NCBI RefSeq assembly: GCF_900107745.1
Contig: NZ_FNRO01000012.1
Coordinates: 1 to 64,000, forward strand
Direction of reading: 5' to 3'
Source of the DNA: Variovorax sp. YR216
Lineage (GTDB): Bacteria; Pseudomonadota; Gammaproteobacteria; Burkholderiales; Burkholderiaceae_C
Length of the DNA: 64,000 nucleotides
A program made the position numbers and the translations under genes. Under the pieces are notes generated by a model that saw nothing but the letters and a program-made list of their open reading frames with translations, searched no databases and was not told where the DNA came from. Shown piece after piece: positions 16,000 through 25,101 of this stretch (position 1 is its first letter; each line of letters begins with the position of its first letter).

Positions 16000-17162
16000 G
16001 CGCCGCGCCGGGCGCGCCGGTCCGACTGCTCGCGGCAGCCGCCTTCTTCAGCGCTGCGGCACTTCGAGTGTGCGATTCGCTGTTGCCGCGCTTCGCGCTT
16101 GAGTTCCAGCGCAGCCCGGGCGAAGCAGGCCGCCTGATCGTCGCCTTCGCCGTTGCCTATGGACTGATGCAGTTGTTGTCGGGTCCGCTCGCGGACCGCT
16201 TCGGCAAGCAGCGCCTGATGACTTTCGCGCTCGCTGGCTGTGGTCTTGCTTCGGCAGCAGCCTCGCTCGCAGGCTCGTTCGACACGCTGCTGGCCTGGCG
16301 CGCACTGTGGGGCATGGCCGCAGCCGGCATCGTGCCGCTCGCGATGGCCTGGATCGGCGACGCGGTCGCCTACGAGGCTCGCCAGGCCACGCTGGCTCGC
16401 CTGCTGCTCGGCACGCTGTCGGGCATGGTGATCGGCCAGCTGCTGGGCGGGCTGTTCGCGGAGACGGCGCTGGGTTGGCGCGGCGCCTTCGGGGTGCTCA
16501 GCGTCGGCTACTGGGTCGTGGGCGGGCTTCTATGGCGCGACGCGGCGCGAACGAAGACGATGCGTGCGCCCGCTGCAAGCCGCGGCGGCATCGGCGTCGT
16601 GATCGCGCAGCCGTGGGCTCGCGTCGTGCTCGTCGCGGTCTTCGTCGAAGGCGTCTTCCTGCTGGGCGCGCTGAGCTACCTGCCGACCTACCTGCATGCG
16701 CGCGAGGGCCTGACCCTCGCCGCTGCGTCCGCCGTCGCAGCGCTCTACGCAGTGGGCGGACTCGCATACGCGATCTGTGCGCGCCGTGTCGTCGGCACGC
16801 TCGGCGAGATCCGGATGGCCGCGGCCGGCGGCCTGCTGATGGCCACGGCGCTCGTCGGCCTGTGGCTGCTGCCGCACTGGTCGACCGCCGCGCCACTGTC
16901 GGTGCTGCTCGGATTCGGCACCTACCTGTATCACAACACCTTGCAAACCCATGCCACGCAGATGGCACCGGAAGCGCGCGGGAGTGCGGTCTCACTGTTT
17001 TCGTTCAGCCTGTTCGCCGGACAGTCGCTCGGCGTCGTGGCCTTCGGTGGCACGGTCGACCTGCACGCGTATGCGGCCCTCCTGCTGGTGCCTGCGGCAG
17101 CCCTCGCCATTGTGGGAACCGGCTTTGCCGCGCTGCTTCGGCGGCGCCTCAGCGTCGCCTGA
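15996..17162 (+). CDS. MFS transporter
   Basis: 388 residues, twelve predicted membrane segments; the ATG overlaps the racemase stop (ATGA). The MFS signature between helices 2 and 3 is GPLADRFGKQR and helix 4 starts at WRALWGMAAAG. A central loop near RTKTMRAPAASRGG separates the two six-helix halves. Probably an inner-membrane proton-coupled carrier for the substrate or a side product; direction cannot be read from the sequence. Its 3' end overlaps by 14 bp the convergent MFS gene at 17149-18306, which belongs to a different subgroup. Confidence 0.85.
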   Translation: MSAAPGAPVRLLAAAAFFSAAALRVCDSLLPRFALEFQRSPGEAGRLIVAFAVAYGLMQLLSGPLADRFGKQRLMTFALAGCGLASAAASLAGSFDTLLAWRALWGMAAAGIVPLAMAWIGDAVAYEARQATLARLLLGTLSGMVIGQLLGGLFAETALGWRGAFGVLSVGYWVVGGLLWRDAARTKTMRAPAASRGGIGVVIAQPWARVVLVAVFVEGVFLLGALSYLPTYLHAREGLTLAAASAVAALYAVGGLAYAICARRVVGTLGEIRMAAAGGLLMATALVGLWLLPHWSTAAPLSVLLGFGTYLYHNTLQTHATQMAPEARGSAVSLFSFSLFAGQSLGVVAFGGTVDLHAYAALLLVPAAALAIVGTGFAALLRRRLSVA

Positions 17163-18306
17163 TCGCAAAGGCACCGCCCGCCGCCAGCAGCACCGACACG
17201 GCCCAGAACACCGTGATCATCCCGACGGCCGAGCCCAGCGCGCCAAACAGCATCGGCAGGAAGGTCTGACTCGCGCTGGTGATGGTGGAGCGCACGCCGA
17301 CCGCCTCTCCGACGCGGTCCTCGGGCGAGTGGCTGTGCACGAGTGCCATCGACACGGGCTGGCCACAGCCAAGACTCATTCCGAGCAGGAAGGAGGCCAG
17401 CAGCAGCGGTCCGAAGGCGCCCAGGAGCGGGAACGCCAGGTAGCCCAGCGCCGTGACGAAGAGCGCGCCGCCCATGGTGGCCCATTCCCCGGCGCCGCGT
17501 GAGATGCGCGGCAGCAGCAGGCGGATCGCAAAGGTCCCGACGCCGAAGGCGCCCATCAGCACGCCCGTGCTGGTCGCGCTCAGTCCGGCCCGCACCCCCT
17601 GCAGAGGCGCAAGGAAGGTGAACAGGTCCCAACCCATCGAGAGCAGGCCGCTGACGAGGAACACGGCCCGCAGCGGCCGGTGGGCCAGCAGATCGACAAG
17701 TCGTGGCCGCGCTTTTGCGTCATCGACGGTCGACGCCAGTCGATACCGGCTTGCTGCCCGGCGCAACAGCGCCATGCTCGCGAACGAAAAGGCACACAGG
17801 GCCAGGAAGGCCCATCGATGCCCGGCGTGGTCGATGACCACGCCGGCGAGCATCGGCCCCGTGAGACCCGACAGCGAGAACGCGACGGCCATCGCGGAGA
17901 AAGCATCGGTGCGGCGTTCCGGCGTGCTGGCACGCCCGATCGCCAGGTTGATCGCGACGTGCGCCGACATATAGCCCGTGCCCGTGAGCACGCTCGCGGC
18001 ATAGAGCGAAGGCATCGAAGGCCATGCGCCAACCAGCAGGCCGCCCGCCAACAGCAGCGCGAGCCCGCCGGCCGCGAAGGGCACATAGCCGATGCGGTCG
18101 GACCAGCGTCCGATCTTCACCGCGGCCAGCATCGGCACGATCATCACGAGCCCCAGGAGGGTGCCGATCGCGAGTGGCGAAGCATGCAGCGCGACCGCAT
18201 GCAGCGTGATCGTGAAGCGGTTGCCGGAGAACGCCGCATGCCCGATCGCGAGCGCGACGATCAGTCCGAGCGGCAAGCCGTTCGAATCTAGGCCACGCAG
18301 CGCCAC
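17149..18306 (-). CDS. MFS transporter
   Basis: About 385 residues, multi-helix carrier with the MFS loop GRWSDRIGYVPFA between helices 2 and 3 and a charged central loop (RLASTVDDAKARPR) between the halves. The start is uncertain: no ATG fits, so GTG at 18306 is proposed, inside the end of the DUF35 gene; TTG at 18276 would remove ten residues. In either case translation is coupled to the DUF35 gene. Third gene of the thiolase-like/DUF35/MFS operon from 19912. Convergent and overlapping with the other MFS gene. Confidence 0.8.
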   Translation of the reverse strand: MALRGLDSNGLPLGLIVALAIGHAAFSGNRFTITLHAVALHASPLAIGTLLGLVMIVPMLAAVKIGRWSDRIGYVPFAAGGLALLLAGGLLVGAWPSMPSLYAASVLTGTGYMSAHVAINLAIGRASTPERRTDAFSAMAVAFSLSGLTGPMLAGVVIDHAGHRWAFLALCAFSFASMALLRRAASRYRLASTVDDAKARPRLVDLLAHRPLRAVFLVSGLLSMGWDLFTFLAPLQGVRAGLSATSTGVLMGAFGVGTFAIRLLLPRISRGAGEWATMGGALFVTALGYLAFPLLGAFGPLLLASFLLGMSLGCGQPVSMALVHSHSPEDRVGEAVGVRSTITSASQTFLPMLFGALGSAVGMITVFWAVSVLLAAGGAFAIRRR

Positions 18307-18734
18307 TGCATCAATGTATACGGCGGCTCGGCCTGCGGATGGTGCTCGAAGACGCCCTCCACCTCCGCGCCGATCACCACTTCCTGCATGGGATCGCCGA
18401 GCAGGTTGCCCAGCATGCGCACACCACCGGCCTGTGGCAGTTCTACCAGTACCACGAGGTACGGTCCCGCGCCCTTCAGGCAGGGATGCACCGGGTGCCA
18501 GACACGTTCCCAGCTGTAGATGCGGCCGCGCGGCGCGACCTCGACCCAATCTGGATCGAAACGATGGCAGCGGTGGCAGAGCCATTCCGGGCCGAACTGC
18601 CAAGTGCCGCAGGCGCCACACCGCTGCACCTGCAAGCGGTTGTCCTGCAGGCCGCTCCAGTAGGGCTTCGAAAGGCCGTCGGATTCAGGCACCGGGATCG
18701 GCAAGCCGGGCGGCAGGTAGGTTTCGGTTCTCAC
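18288..18734 (-). CDS. DUF35 OB-fold protein with zinc ribbon (thiolase partner)
   Basis: 148 residues starting at a GTG that overlaps the stop of the thiolase-like gene (GTGA). The zinc ribbon has Cys39-x2-Cys42 and Cys53-x2-Cys56 (QRCGACGTW, WLCHRCHRF), followed by the OB fold from GRIYSWERVWHP onward. It is the predicted partner subunit of the thiolase-like protein encoded just upstream. The gene's 3' end overlaps the start proposed for the MFS gene. Confidence 0.88.
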   Translation of the reverse strand: MRTETYLPPGLPIPVPESDGLSKPYWSGLQDNRLQVQRCGACGTWQFGPEWLCHRCHRFDPDWVEVAPRGRIYSWERVWHPVHPCLKGAGPYLVVLVELPQAGGVRMLGNLLGDPMQEVVIGAEVEGVFEHHPQAEPPYTLMQWRCVA

Positions 18735-19912
18735 AACACAGCCTCCGATCCGAGCATCAGGTTGCTGACGGGCGTGACCATGGGTCCGCCGATGACCAGC
18801 GCCACATCGTTGCGCGGCGCTTGTGCGGTCGAGGTGCCGCGCACCTGTCGCACCGCCTCCAGGACGAGCTCGAAGCCGTGCATGTAGCACTCGGCGAGGT
18901 TGCCGCCGCTGGTGTTGAGCGGCAGCTTGCCGTCGGGCGCCAGCAGGTTTTCGAGTCGCAGGAAATCGTTGGCTTCGTCCGGATGGAAGAGGCCGTGCTC
19001 GGCGAGTGCCATCAGCACCCCGCCAGTGAAGTTCTCGTAGCTCTGCACAACGCCCACGTCCTTGGGGGTGACGCCGGCCATCCGGTAGAGATTGGGCGCC
19101 ACCGTAGCGAAGCTGGAACTCGCGTAGTTCGGCGTGTTGTGCGGCACCGCGGCCACGCGTTCGTCCGATCCGGTGGCCGCACCGAGGACATACACCGGCC
19201 TGTTGGGGAAGTCCTTCGCCCGCTCTGCCGGAATCATGATCACTGCGGCCGCACCATCGTTCTCCATGCAGCAGTCGAAGAGGTGGAAGGGCTCGACGAT
19301 CCAGCGCGAATCGTCGTACTGCGCCTCGGTCAACGGCTTGCCGTGCATCACCGCACGCGGATTGCGCTGTGCATGCGCATAGGAGGCCATGGCAATCGCG
19401 CGCAGCGCCTCCTGCTTCACGCCGTGCTCATGCATGAAGCGACGTGCCTTCATCGCGAACTTCTGACCGGGCGAAAGCACGCCATAAGGAGCCTGCCAGG
19501 CCATGTCGCCGGAAATGGTGGGCGCGGTAGGCGCCTGTCCGAAGCGACCGAACTGCCCCTGCGCCAGCGCACGAAAGGCGACCACGCAATCCGACAGGCC
19601 CGACGCCACGGCGGCAGCGCCATTGGCAATCGCCGCGCAGTTGCCCCCGCCGCCGCCGCCCCACTGCATGGTGGTGGAGCGCAGTTGCCGCAGCCCGAGC
19701 GCCGCAGCCAGCCGCGAGGGATCGTTGCGATCGTTGCTGTACGAAGCAAAGCCATCGATGTCGCGCGGGTCCATTCCCGCATCCTGGCAAGCGGCGAGGA
19801 TCGCCTTGAGCGCCAGCTTGAACTCGGCATCGGGCGACTGCCCGTGGCGGTAGTAGGTCGTCTCGCCGATGCCGACGATGGCGACGCGACCGCGCAGTGT
19901 TCGGTTGTCCAT
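18731..19912 (-). CDS. Thiolase-like protein without nucleophilic cysteine (Ltp2/SCP2-type)
   Basis: 393 residues from ATG 19912 (a TTG at 19918 is also possible). Thiolase fold of the lipid-transfer branch with a glycine-rich stretch WGGGGGGNC in place of the nucleophile motif; by spacing to the helix AVASG the nucleophile position is Gly88. The conserved tyrosine is Tyr292 in QSYENFTGG, and a further tyrosine follows the C-terminal glycine motif (NTSGGNLAECYMHG). Together with the coupled DUF35 gene this predicts a retro-aldolase or related acyl-CoA lyase. Operon leader, opposite the SDR gene at 20012 with operator site 4 in between. Confidence 0.82.
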   Translation of the reverse strand: MDNRTLRGRVAIVGIGETTYYRHGQSPDAEFKLALKAILAACQDAGMDPRDIDGFASYSNDRNDPSRLAAALGLRQLRSTTMQWGGGGGGNCAAIANGAAAVASGLSDCVVAFRALAQGQFGRFGQAPTAPTISGDMAWQAPYGVLSPGQKFAMKARRFMHEHGVKQEALRAIAMASYAHAQRNPRAVMHGKPLTEAQYDDSRWIVEPFHLFDCCMENDGAAAVIMIPAERAKDFPNRPVYVLGAATGSDERVAAVPHNTPNYASSSFATVAPNLYRMAGVTPKDVGVVQSYENFTGGVLMALAEHGLFHPDEANDFLRLENLLAPDGKLPLNTSGGNLAECYMHGFELVLEAVRQVRGTSTAQAPRNDVALVIGGPMVTPVSNLMLGSEAVL

Positions 19913-19935
19913 GCTCAAAACATCTAAATGTTAAA

Positions 19936-19946
19936 TGGTTGGACCA
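19936..19946. promoter_or_regulatory. FadR-type operator (site 4)
   Basis: TGGTTGGACCA between divergent genes at 19912 (-) and 20012 (+). A TATACT box (19963-19968) to its right could serve the SDR gene. Confidence 0.8.
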
Positions 19947-20011
19947 ATGCTATCACAGTCCATATACTCGCGCGCTCTTCATTCACCGTTTTGCGAAGGA
20001 GTCCGCAATCC

Positions 20012-20767
20012 ATGCCCATCCAGAGATCCGTACTTGTCACCGGCGGTGCGGCCGGCATCGGCCTGGCCATCGCTCGCGGCTTTGCGGGGCTTGGGCACCG
20101 CGTGCTGCTGGCCGATGTGAGCGAGACCGTTCACGCCGCCGCGGAACGGCTGTCGACGCCGCAGGCACCGGTGCATTCGCAGCTGGCCGATGTTGGCGAT
20201 GAAGAACAGGTGCTTCGCGTCACGGCGCGCCTGCAGGATCTGTTCGGCGGATGCGACATCCTGATCAACTGCGCCGGCATCTCGAGCAAGCGCAACGGCC
20301 AGCCGGTTCCGCCCACCGAGGTGACCACTGCCGACTGGCAGCGCGTGTTGGGCGTCAATCTCACTGCACCCTTCCTGCTCTCTCGGGAGCTGATCCCGGG
20401 CATGCGGCAGCGGGGCTTCGGGCGCATCGTCAATATCGCTTCGCGCGCCGGGCGCACTTTCGTCGCACCGGCCGGCGTCGACTATGCCGCCTCCAAGGCG
20501 GCGCTGATCGGCCTCACGCGGCATCTTGCCGGCACCTATGCGCCGGACGGCATCACGGTCAACTGCGTGGCACCGGGCCGGATCGAGACCGCGCTTTCAT
20601 CGCTTTCCAGTCCTGAGGTCATCGCGGCGGCGACGCGAGCCATACCGATGGGGCGACTGGGGACGACCGACGAAGTCGCGGCTGCCGTGCTCTTCCTTGC
20701 GAGCGAGGCGGCGTCCTATGTCACCGGTGCATGCGTCGACGTGAACGGCGGCGTGTTCATGGCCTGA
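20012..20767 (+). CDS. Short-chain dehydrogenase/reductase
   Basis: 251 residues, classical SDR. The start at 20012 follows GAAGGAG. Cofactor motif TGGAAGIG (10-17), the NCAG strand end near 87-90, catalytic Ser144, Tyr158 and Lys162 (YAASK), and a C-terminal GACVDVNGG typical of FabG-like enzymes. An aspartate after the second strand (LLADVS) favours NAD(H) over NADP(H). Likely oxidises or reduces a hydroxy/keto group of an acyl-CoA or ring intermediate. Single-gene transcription unit opposite a thiolase-like operon; convergent with the next SDR. Confidence 0.88.
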   Translation: MPIQRSVLVTGGAAGIGLAIARGFAGLGHRVLLADVSETVHAAAERLSTPQAPVHSQLADVGDEEQVLRVTARLQDLFGGCDILINCAGISSKRNGQPVPPTEVTTADWQRVLGVNLTAPFLLSRELIPGMRQRGFGRIVNIASRAGRTFVAPAGVDYAASKAALIGLTRHLAGTYAPDGITVNCVAPGRIETALSSLSSPEVIAAATRAIPMGRLGTTDEVAAAVLFLASEAASYVTGACVDVNGGVFMA

Positions 20768-20785
20768 CACGGCGCAGGGGCAACC

Positions 20786-21622
20786 TCACGACGGCGTCAA
20801 AACCTGCCCGCCGCATACCGAGATGCATTGCCCCGTCACGTAGGACGACAACGGCGTCACCAGGAACTCCAGGACGTTCGCACAGTCCTCGACCTCGCCG
20901 AAGCGTCGCAGCGGGATGCGCTTGATTTCCTTCTCGTTCTGCATGCCGCGCTCGGCAGCTTGCTTGCGGATGCGCTCGGTCAACATCGAGCCCGGCGCGA
21001 TGCAGTTGACGCGGATGCCCTCCGGACCCAGTTCGTAGGCGAGATAGCGCGTCAGTGTGAGCACCGCGCCCTTCGCGACCGCGTAAGGTGCGAGACGCCC
21101 TGCGGCGCGCGATGGATCGAGCGCGGCCAGGGTGGCGATGTTGACGATCACACCACCGCCCTGCGCACGCATCGCTGGCAGTACCTCCTGGCTGCAGAAG
21201 AGCCCACTGCGATAGTTGACGTCCAGCATCGTTTCGCTGTCCTCGTCAGGCATCCGTGAGGCCGTGCTGCGCTCCACCGGCGTGAAGGCTCCGCCCGCGT
21301 TGTTGACCAGGATGTCGATGCGACCGAGCTCGGCCATCGTTCTCTCGACGAGGGCACGCGCACCCTCGCGCCGGCATAGATCGCCCTGCACACCGATGCT
21401 GCGGCGGCCGAGGGCGCGGATCTCCTCCGGCACGCTCGCTGCCGAAAGCGTCTCGCCGAACTCGCGAGCCGAGGAAAGGTCGATGTCGGCGATCACCACG
21501 TCGGCGCCGAGTTGCGCCAGGCGAAGTGCGTAGCCTCGCCCGAGGCCACGCGCCGCGCCCGTGACGATGGCCACCTGCCCCTGCAGCGCGGAACCGATAG
21601 CGTTCTTCATTGAGTTCATCAT
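20786..21622 (-). CDS. Short-chain dehydrogenase/reductase
   Basis: 278 residues, classical SDR with TGAARGLG cofactor motif (21-28), NNAGG, the YAVAK catalytic pair and a GQCISVCGG C-terminus. An Asp after the second strand (VIADIDLS) suggests NAD(H). The first residues are uncertain: ATG codons at 21622, 21619 and 21610 are all possible and none has a clear ribosome-binding site. It faces the GntR gene at 21687 with operator site 5 between them, a layout typical of a regulator and a direct target. Confidence 0.87.
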   Translation of the reverse strand: MMNSMKNAIGSALQGQVAIVTGAARGLGRGYALRLAQLGADVVIADIDLSSAREFGETLSAASVPEEIRALGRRSIGVQGDLCRREGARALVERTMAELGRIDILVNNAGGAFTPVERSTASRMPDEDSETMLDVNYRSGLFCSQEVLPAMRAQGGGVIVNIATLAALDPSRAAGRLAPYAVAKGAVLTLTRYLAYELGPEGIRVNCIAPGSMLTERIRKQAAERGMQNEKEIKRIPLRRFGEVEDCANVLEFLVTPLSSYVTGQCISVCGGQVLTPS

Positions 21623-21627
21623 ATTAT

Positions 21628-21638
21628 TGGTCCAACCA
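21628..21638. promoter_or_regulatory. FadR-type operator (site 5)
   Basis: TGGTCCAACCA between divergent genes at 21622 (-, SDR) and 21687 (+, GntR). It lies within a few bases of the SDR start codon. Confidence 0.8.
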
Positions 21639-21686
21639 TTAAGTCATTTTGACGCGAACAGGCTCGTTGCCGCTACGATCCGCCCC

Positions 21687-22505
21687 ATGCCCAGCCCCCT
21701 CGACCGCGGCGACTTCGACGTCGTCCCCATCAATCCGCAACGCATCTTCCAGGAGGTGGCCAACCAGTTGCGACGGCTGATCTCCGAAGGAAAGCTGCGT
21801 CCGGGCGACAAGCTCCCGCCCGAGCGGGAACTGGCCAAGCGCTTCGGCGTCAGTCGCAACACCATGCGCGAAGCTCTGCGCGCGCTGGAACTCAGCGGAC
21901 TCATCGAGCTGCGCCTCGGTGCGACCGGCGGTGCGTTCGTGCTGCCGGGCAGCTCCAACGCCGTGGTGGCGGGCATGCGAGATCTCTATTTCCTCGGCGC
22001 GATCACGCCGCAGCACCTCACTGAGGCACGCATCGCGGTGAGCGCCGCGGTGATCCGCGTCGCATGCGAACGCATCACCGATGAGGAGATCGATGCGCTG
22101 GAAGCCAACGTGGCGGCCGCCGCACAGGCAAAGCAAGCCGGCGATTTCGAAGAGCGCACCCGCCACCACCAGGCCTTCCACGTGATGCTCGCGCGGACCA
22201 CGCACAACCCCGTCCTGATCGCGACGACCGAAGGAATCATGGAGATCACTCGCCAGTTCGTGAAGGCGATCGGCCCGACCGACCAGCAGGACTACACGCA
22301 CCCTTCGCGCAAGCGCCTGCTCAAGCACCTGCGCGCGCGCGACACGGAGAAGGCGGTGGCCGAGATGAGCTCGGCCCTGACCAAGCTTCATCGCGGCTAC
22401 ATGGTGAATGCCGTGGCACCCGGAACTACCGCGCCAGCACCACCCCGGCCGCCTCGCGATCCCAAGCCTGCGAAAGCCCGGCCTCGAGCTCCTGGCGCAG
22501 CTTGA
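21687..22505 (+). CDS. GntR-family regulator, FadR subfamily (FCD domain)
   Basis: 272 residues: winged helix at about 22-84 (LRPGDKLPPERELAKRF, SRNTMREALRALELSG, GGAFV) and FCD domain at about 100-235. It ends in an unusual Pro/Ala/Arg-rich tail of about 35 residues (from MVNAVAPGTT on) that is encoded largely by DNA overlapping, on the opposite strand, the last 80 bp of the acyl-CoA synthetase gene. Close relative of the regulator at 8511-9269. Divergent from an SDR with an operator in between, so probably autoregulated. Confidence 0.92.
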   Translation: MPSPLDRGDFDVVPINPQRIFQEVANQLRRLISEGKLRPGDKLPPERELAKRFGVSRNTMREALRALELSGLIELRLGATGGAFVLPGSSNAVVAGMRDLYFLGAITPQHLTEARIAVSAAVIRVACERITDEEIDALEANVAAAAQAKQAGDFEERTRHHQAFHVMLARTTHNPVLIATTEGIMEITRQFVKAIGPTDQQDYTHPSRKRLLKHLRARDTEKAVAEMSSALTKLHRGYMVNAVAPGTTAPAPPRPPRDPKPAKARPRAPGAA

Positions 22506-24108
22506 ACTTCTCCACCTTCTGGCTCATGGTGGTGGGAAGCGCATCGCGGAACTGGATGTAGCGCGGCACCATGAAATAGGCCATGTTGCGCTGGCAATGC
22601 GCGACGAGCTGCAATTCGTCGAGGTTCGCGCCGGGCTTGGTGACGATCACCGCCGCAACCTCCTCGTCGTTGGTCGCCGTCGCCACCGGAAAGACCGCGG
22701 CATCGGCCACGCCCGGATGCGTGGCGATGATCTGCTCGACTTCGAAGGCCGAGATGTTCTCGCCGCGGCGGCGGATGCAGTCCTTCTTTCGATCCACGAA
22801 GTAGAGATAGCCATCGGCGTCGCGCATGCCCCGGTCGCCGGTGTGAAACCACAGGTTGCGGCGCGACGTGAGCGTGGCCTCGGGCATCTTGTAGTAGCCC
22901 ATGGTGCCGCGCCATGGCTCGTCGAAGCGCAGCACCATCTCTCCGGGCTCGCCAGGCGGCAGCTCGAAGTCGTCGTCGTCCACGATCTGCACTTGCACCC
23001 CGCGCCTTGGGCGGCCAATGGAACCGAGCTTCTCGCGCGGGTCCCACTGCGTGAAGGAAGTGACCATGCCGTAGTCAGACAGGCCGTAGTTGTTCATCGC
23101 CCGCAGGCCGAAGCGCTCCTCGAACTCGGCCGCGTACTTCGGCGTCGGCGCCATGCTGACCAGGCGCAGGCAGTTGTCGGCGTCAGCCGGCGACGGCGGC
23201 TGGCTCCAGAGAAAGCTCGACATCGCACCGAGGAAGTTGGTGATCGTCGCTTTCGATTCGCGGATCTCGTCCCAGAACCTCGACACCGAGAAGCGCCGCG
23301 ACATCACCACCGAGGCACCGCACACCAGTGCTGCGCCCGTGGCCGCCAGCAGTGCGTTGTTGTGGAACAGTGGCAGGCACACATAGAAGATATCCGAGGC
23401 GCGGTAGCCCTGCGCCTCGGCCGCGCTGGTGCCGTAGGTGAGCGCCGCGGCCTGGGAGAGCATGCTGCCCTTCGACGGCCCTGTGGTGCCCGAGGTGTAG
23501 GCGATCAGCACCAGATCGCAGAAGCGTGGTTCGATGGCAGGAACGAAGGGCGTGGCCGGGGCGCGCTCGACGAGTGCATGGAAGTCTTCGACCTCGAGCG
23601 CAGCCGTCCGCTCGATCTCCACGGCGCCGCCCTCGCCTTCTTCTCCTGTGCGCACGACGACCACGCGCTTGAGCTGCGGCAGCTGCGGCAGCACTTCCTG
23701 CAGGCGCGAGGCCAGAGACGCATCGACGATCACGGTTTCGCAATCGGACTGCCCGAGGTAGTAGCGCAGCAGCTCGCCGCGCGCGGCAGTGTTGACCGGC
23801 ACCGACACCGCGCCGATCTTGGCGATGGCGAGGAACACCGCCAGATGCTCTGCGGAGTTGCCCATCAGCAGGCCCGTGTGCCCACTGCGCCGCACCCCGA
23901 AGTCTTGCAACGCGTGCGCGACGCGGCCGGTCCACGCGTCGAGCTGCCCATAGGTAAAGGTGCGGCCGGTGGCCGTCTCGGTCAGGAACACCCTGTCGCG
24001 CGATCGTTGCGCGAATCGGGCGAGCACCTTCGGAAAGGTCAGCTCGCGCAAGGCGTAGGTGTCGGAGGCAACGGCGTTCGGTTCCATGACGGGGGTGTTC
24101 GAGCTCAT
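22426..24108 (-). CDS. AMP-forming acyl-CoA synthetase
   Basis: 560 residues, ANL superfamily. The ATP-binding loop is YTSGTTGPSKG, the hinge region is WFHTGDRGMRDADGYLYFVDRKKDCIRRRGENISAFEVE, and the C-terminal catalytic lysine is probably in MSQKVEKFKLR. The usual YG-x-TE adenine motif is altered to NNYGLSDYG, which suggests a divergent substrate pocket. It activates a carboxylic acid to its CoA thioester using ATP. Its start overlaps the Bug gene by ATGA, so a periplasmic receptor and a cytoplasmic ligase for probably the same acid are co-expressed. The 3' end overlaps the convergent GntR gene by 80 bp. Confidence 0.9.
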   Translation of the reverse strand: MSSNTPVMEPNAVASDTYALRELTFPKVLARFAQRSRDRVFLTETATGRTFTYGQLDAWTGRVAHALQDFGVRRSGHTGLLMGNSAEHLAVFLAIAKIGAVSVPVNTAARGELLRYYLGQSDCETVIVDASLASRLQEVLPQLPQLKRVVVVRTGEEGEGGAVEIERTAALEVEDFHALVERAPATPFVPAIEPRFCDLVLIAYTSGTTGPSKGSMLSQAAALTYGTSAAEAQGYRASDIFYVCLPLFHNNALLAATGAALVCGASVVMSRRFSVSRFWDEIRESKATITNFLGAMSSFLWSQPPSPADADNCLRLVSMAPTPKYAAEFEERFGLRAMNNYGLSDYGMVTSFTQWDPREKLGSIGRPRRGVQVQIVDDDDFELPPGEPGEMVLRFDEPWRGTMGYYKMPEATLTSRRNLWFHTGDRGMRDADGYLYFVDRKKDCIRRRGENISAFEVEQIIATHPGVADAAVFPVATATNDEEVAAVIVTKPGANLDELQLVAHCQRNMAYFMVPRYIQFRDALPTTMSQKVEKFKLRQELEAGLSQAWDREAAGVVLAR

Positions 24109-25079
24109 TCGGGGGTGATGTTGTTGCGCTTGATGACGTTGAGCCAGCGCTCGTTGTGTCGGGCCAGGAGGGCCGCGAATTCCTCTGGCGTGCTGCTGGT
24201 GGCGGTGACGCCGGCCTTCTCCATGGATTCGCGGTAGTTGGCGTCGGCAACCGCGACCTTCATGGCCGCGGCAAGCTTGTCCAGCAATGGCTTGGGTGTG
24301 CCGGCAGGCGCGACCAGGCCGAAGAAGATCTCGATCGTGAGGTCAGGCTGACCGACCTCGGCCATCGTCGGGAACTGCGGAAGCGCCGGCTCGCGCTTGG
24401 GCGTGGTCACCGCGTAGCCCTTGAGCTTGCCCGCCTTCACCTGCGGCGTGGCAGCCGATGTGGAAGTGAACATGAGATCGACCTGCCCGCCGAGCTGCGC
24501 ATTGACGCCCTCGATCTCGCCCTTGTACGGCACATGCAGCAGGTCGATGCCGGCAGACTGCTTGAGCATCTCGGCCAGCAGGTGCGGTGCGCTCCCGTTG
24601 CCCGAAGAGGCGATGCTGATCTTGCCCGGCGAGGACTTCGCCAGCTTCACCAGATCGCCGAAGTCCTTCGCGGGCAGGTCGGCCCTGGAGGTCAGCGTCC
24701 ACGACGAGATCGCTGCCAGACTCACTGGCGCGAACGCCTTGCGCGGGTCGTAGGGCGGGTTCCTCGTGACGTGGGGTGTGACGCTCATCGGGCTGTTGCC
24801 GCCCCAGCCCAGCGTGTAGCCGTCCGGCTGGGCGCGCGCGACGACATTCATCCCGATCATGCCGCCGGCGCCGGCGCGGTTCTCCACCACGAAGGGCTGG
24901 CCGAGCTGCTTCGACAGCAGCGTGGCGATCATGCGCGCAGACAGGTCGGTGGCACCGCCAGCGGAGAACGGCACGATGATCGTCACGGGCCTGGAGGGAT
25001 AGGCGTCGGGGCCCTGCGCGAACGAGGTCGCTGCGGCCACGAGCATCGCGGCGGCGGCGAAAAGGCGGGCGGTCTTCAT
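24105..25079 (-). CDS. Bug-family (TctC-like) periplasmic solute receptor
   Basis: 324 residues with an N-terminal signal peptide (MKTARLFAAAAMLVAAATSFAQ) and the Bug fold: YPSRPVTIIVPFSAGGATDL at the N-terminus, GQPFVVENRAGAGG, PDGYTL, the LLHVPYKGE strand and LFFGL-like C-terminal motif (IFFGLVAPAGTP). Bug proteins bind carboxylates and amides and usually serve a tripartite tricarboxylate transporter, but no membrane subunits are encoded in this window. First gene of a two-gene operon with the acyl-CoA synthetase. Confidence 0.93.
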   Translation of the reverse strand: MKTARLFAAAAMLVAAATSFAQGPDAYPSRPVTIIVPFSAGGATDLSARMIATLLSKQLGQPFVVENRAGAGGMIGMNVVARAQPDGYTLGWGGNSPMSVTPHVTRNPPYDPRKAFAPVSLAAISSWTLTSRADLPAKDFGDLVKLAKSSPGKISIASSGNGSAPHLLAEMLKQSAGIDLLHVPYKGEIEGVNAQLGGQVDLMFTSTSAATPQVKAGKLKGYAVTTPKREPALPQFPTMAEVGQPDLTIEIFFGLVAPAGTPKPLLDKLAAAMKVAVADANYRESMEKAGVTATSSTPEEFAALLARHNERWLNVIKRNNITPE

Positions 25080-25101
25080 GGGGTATGTCTCCTGGTTCTC
25101 A

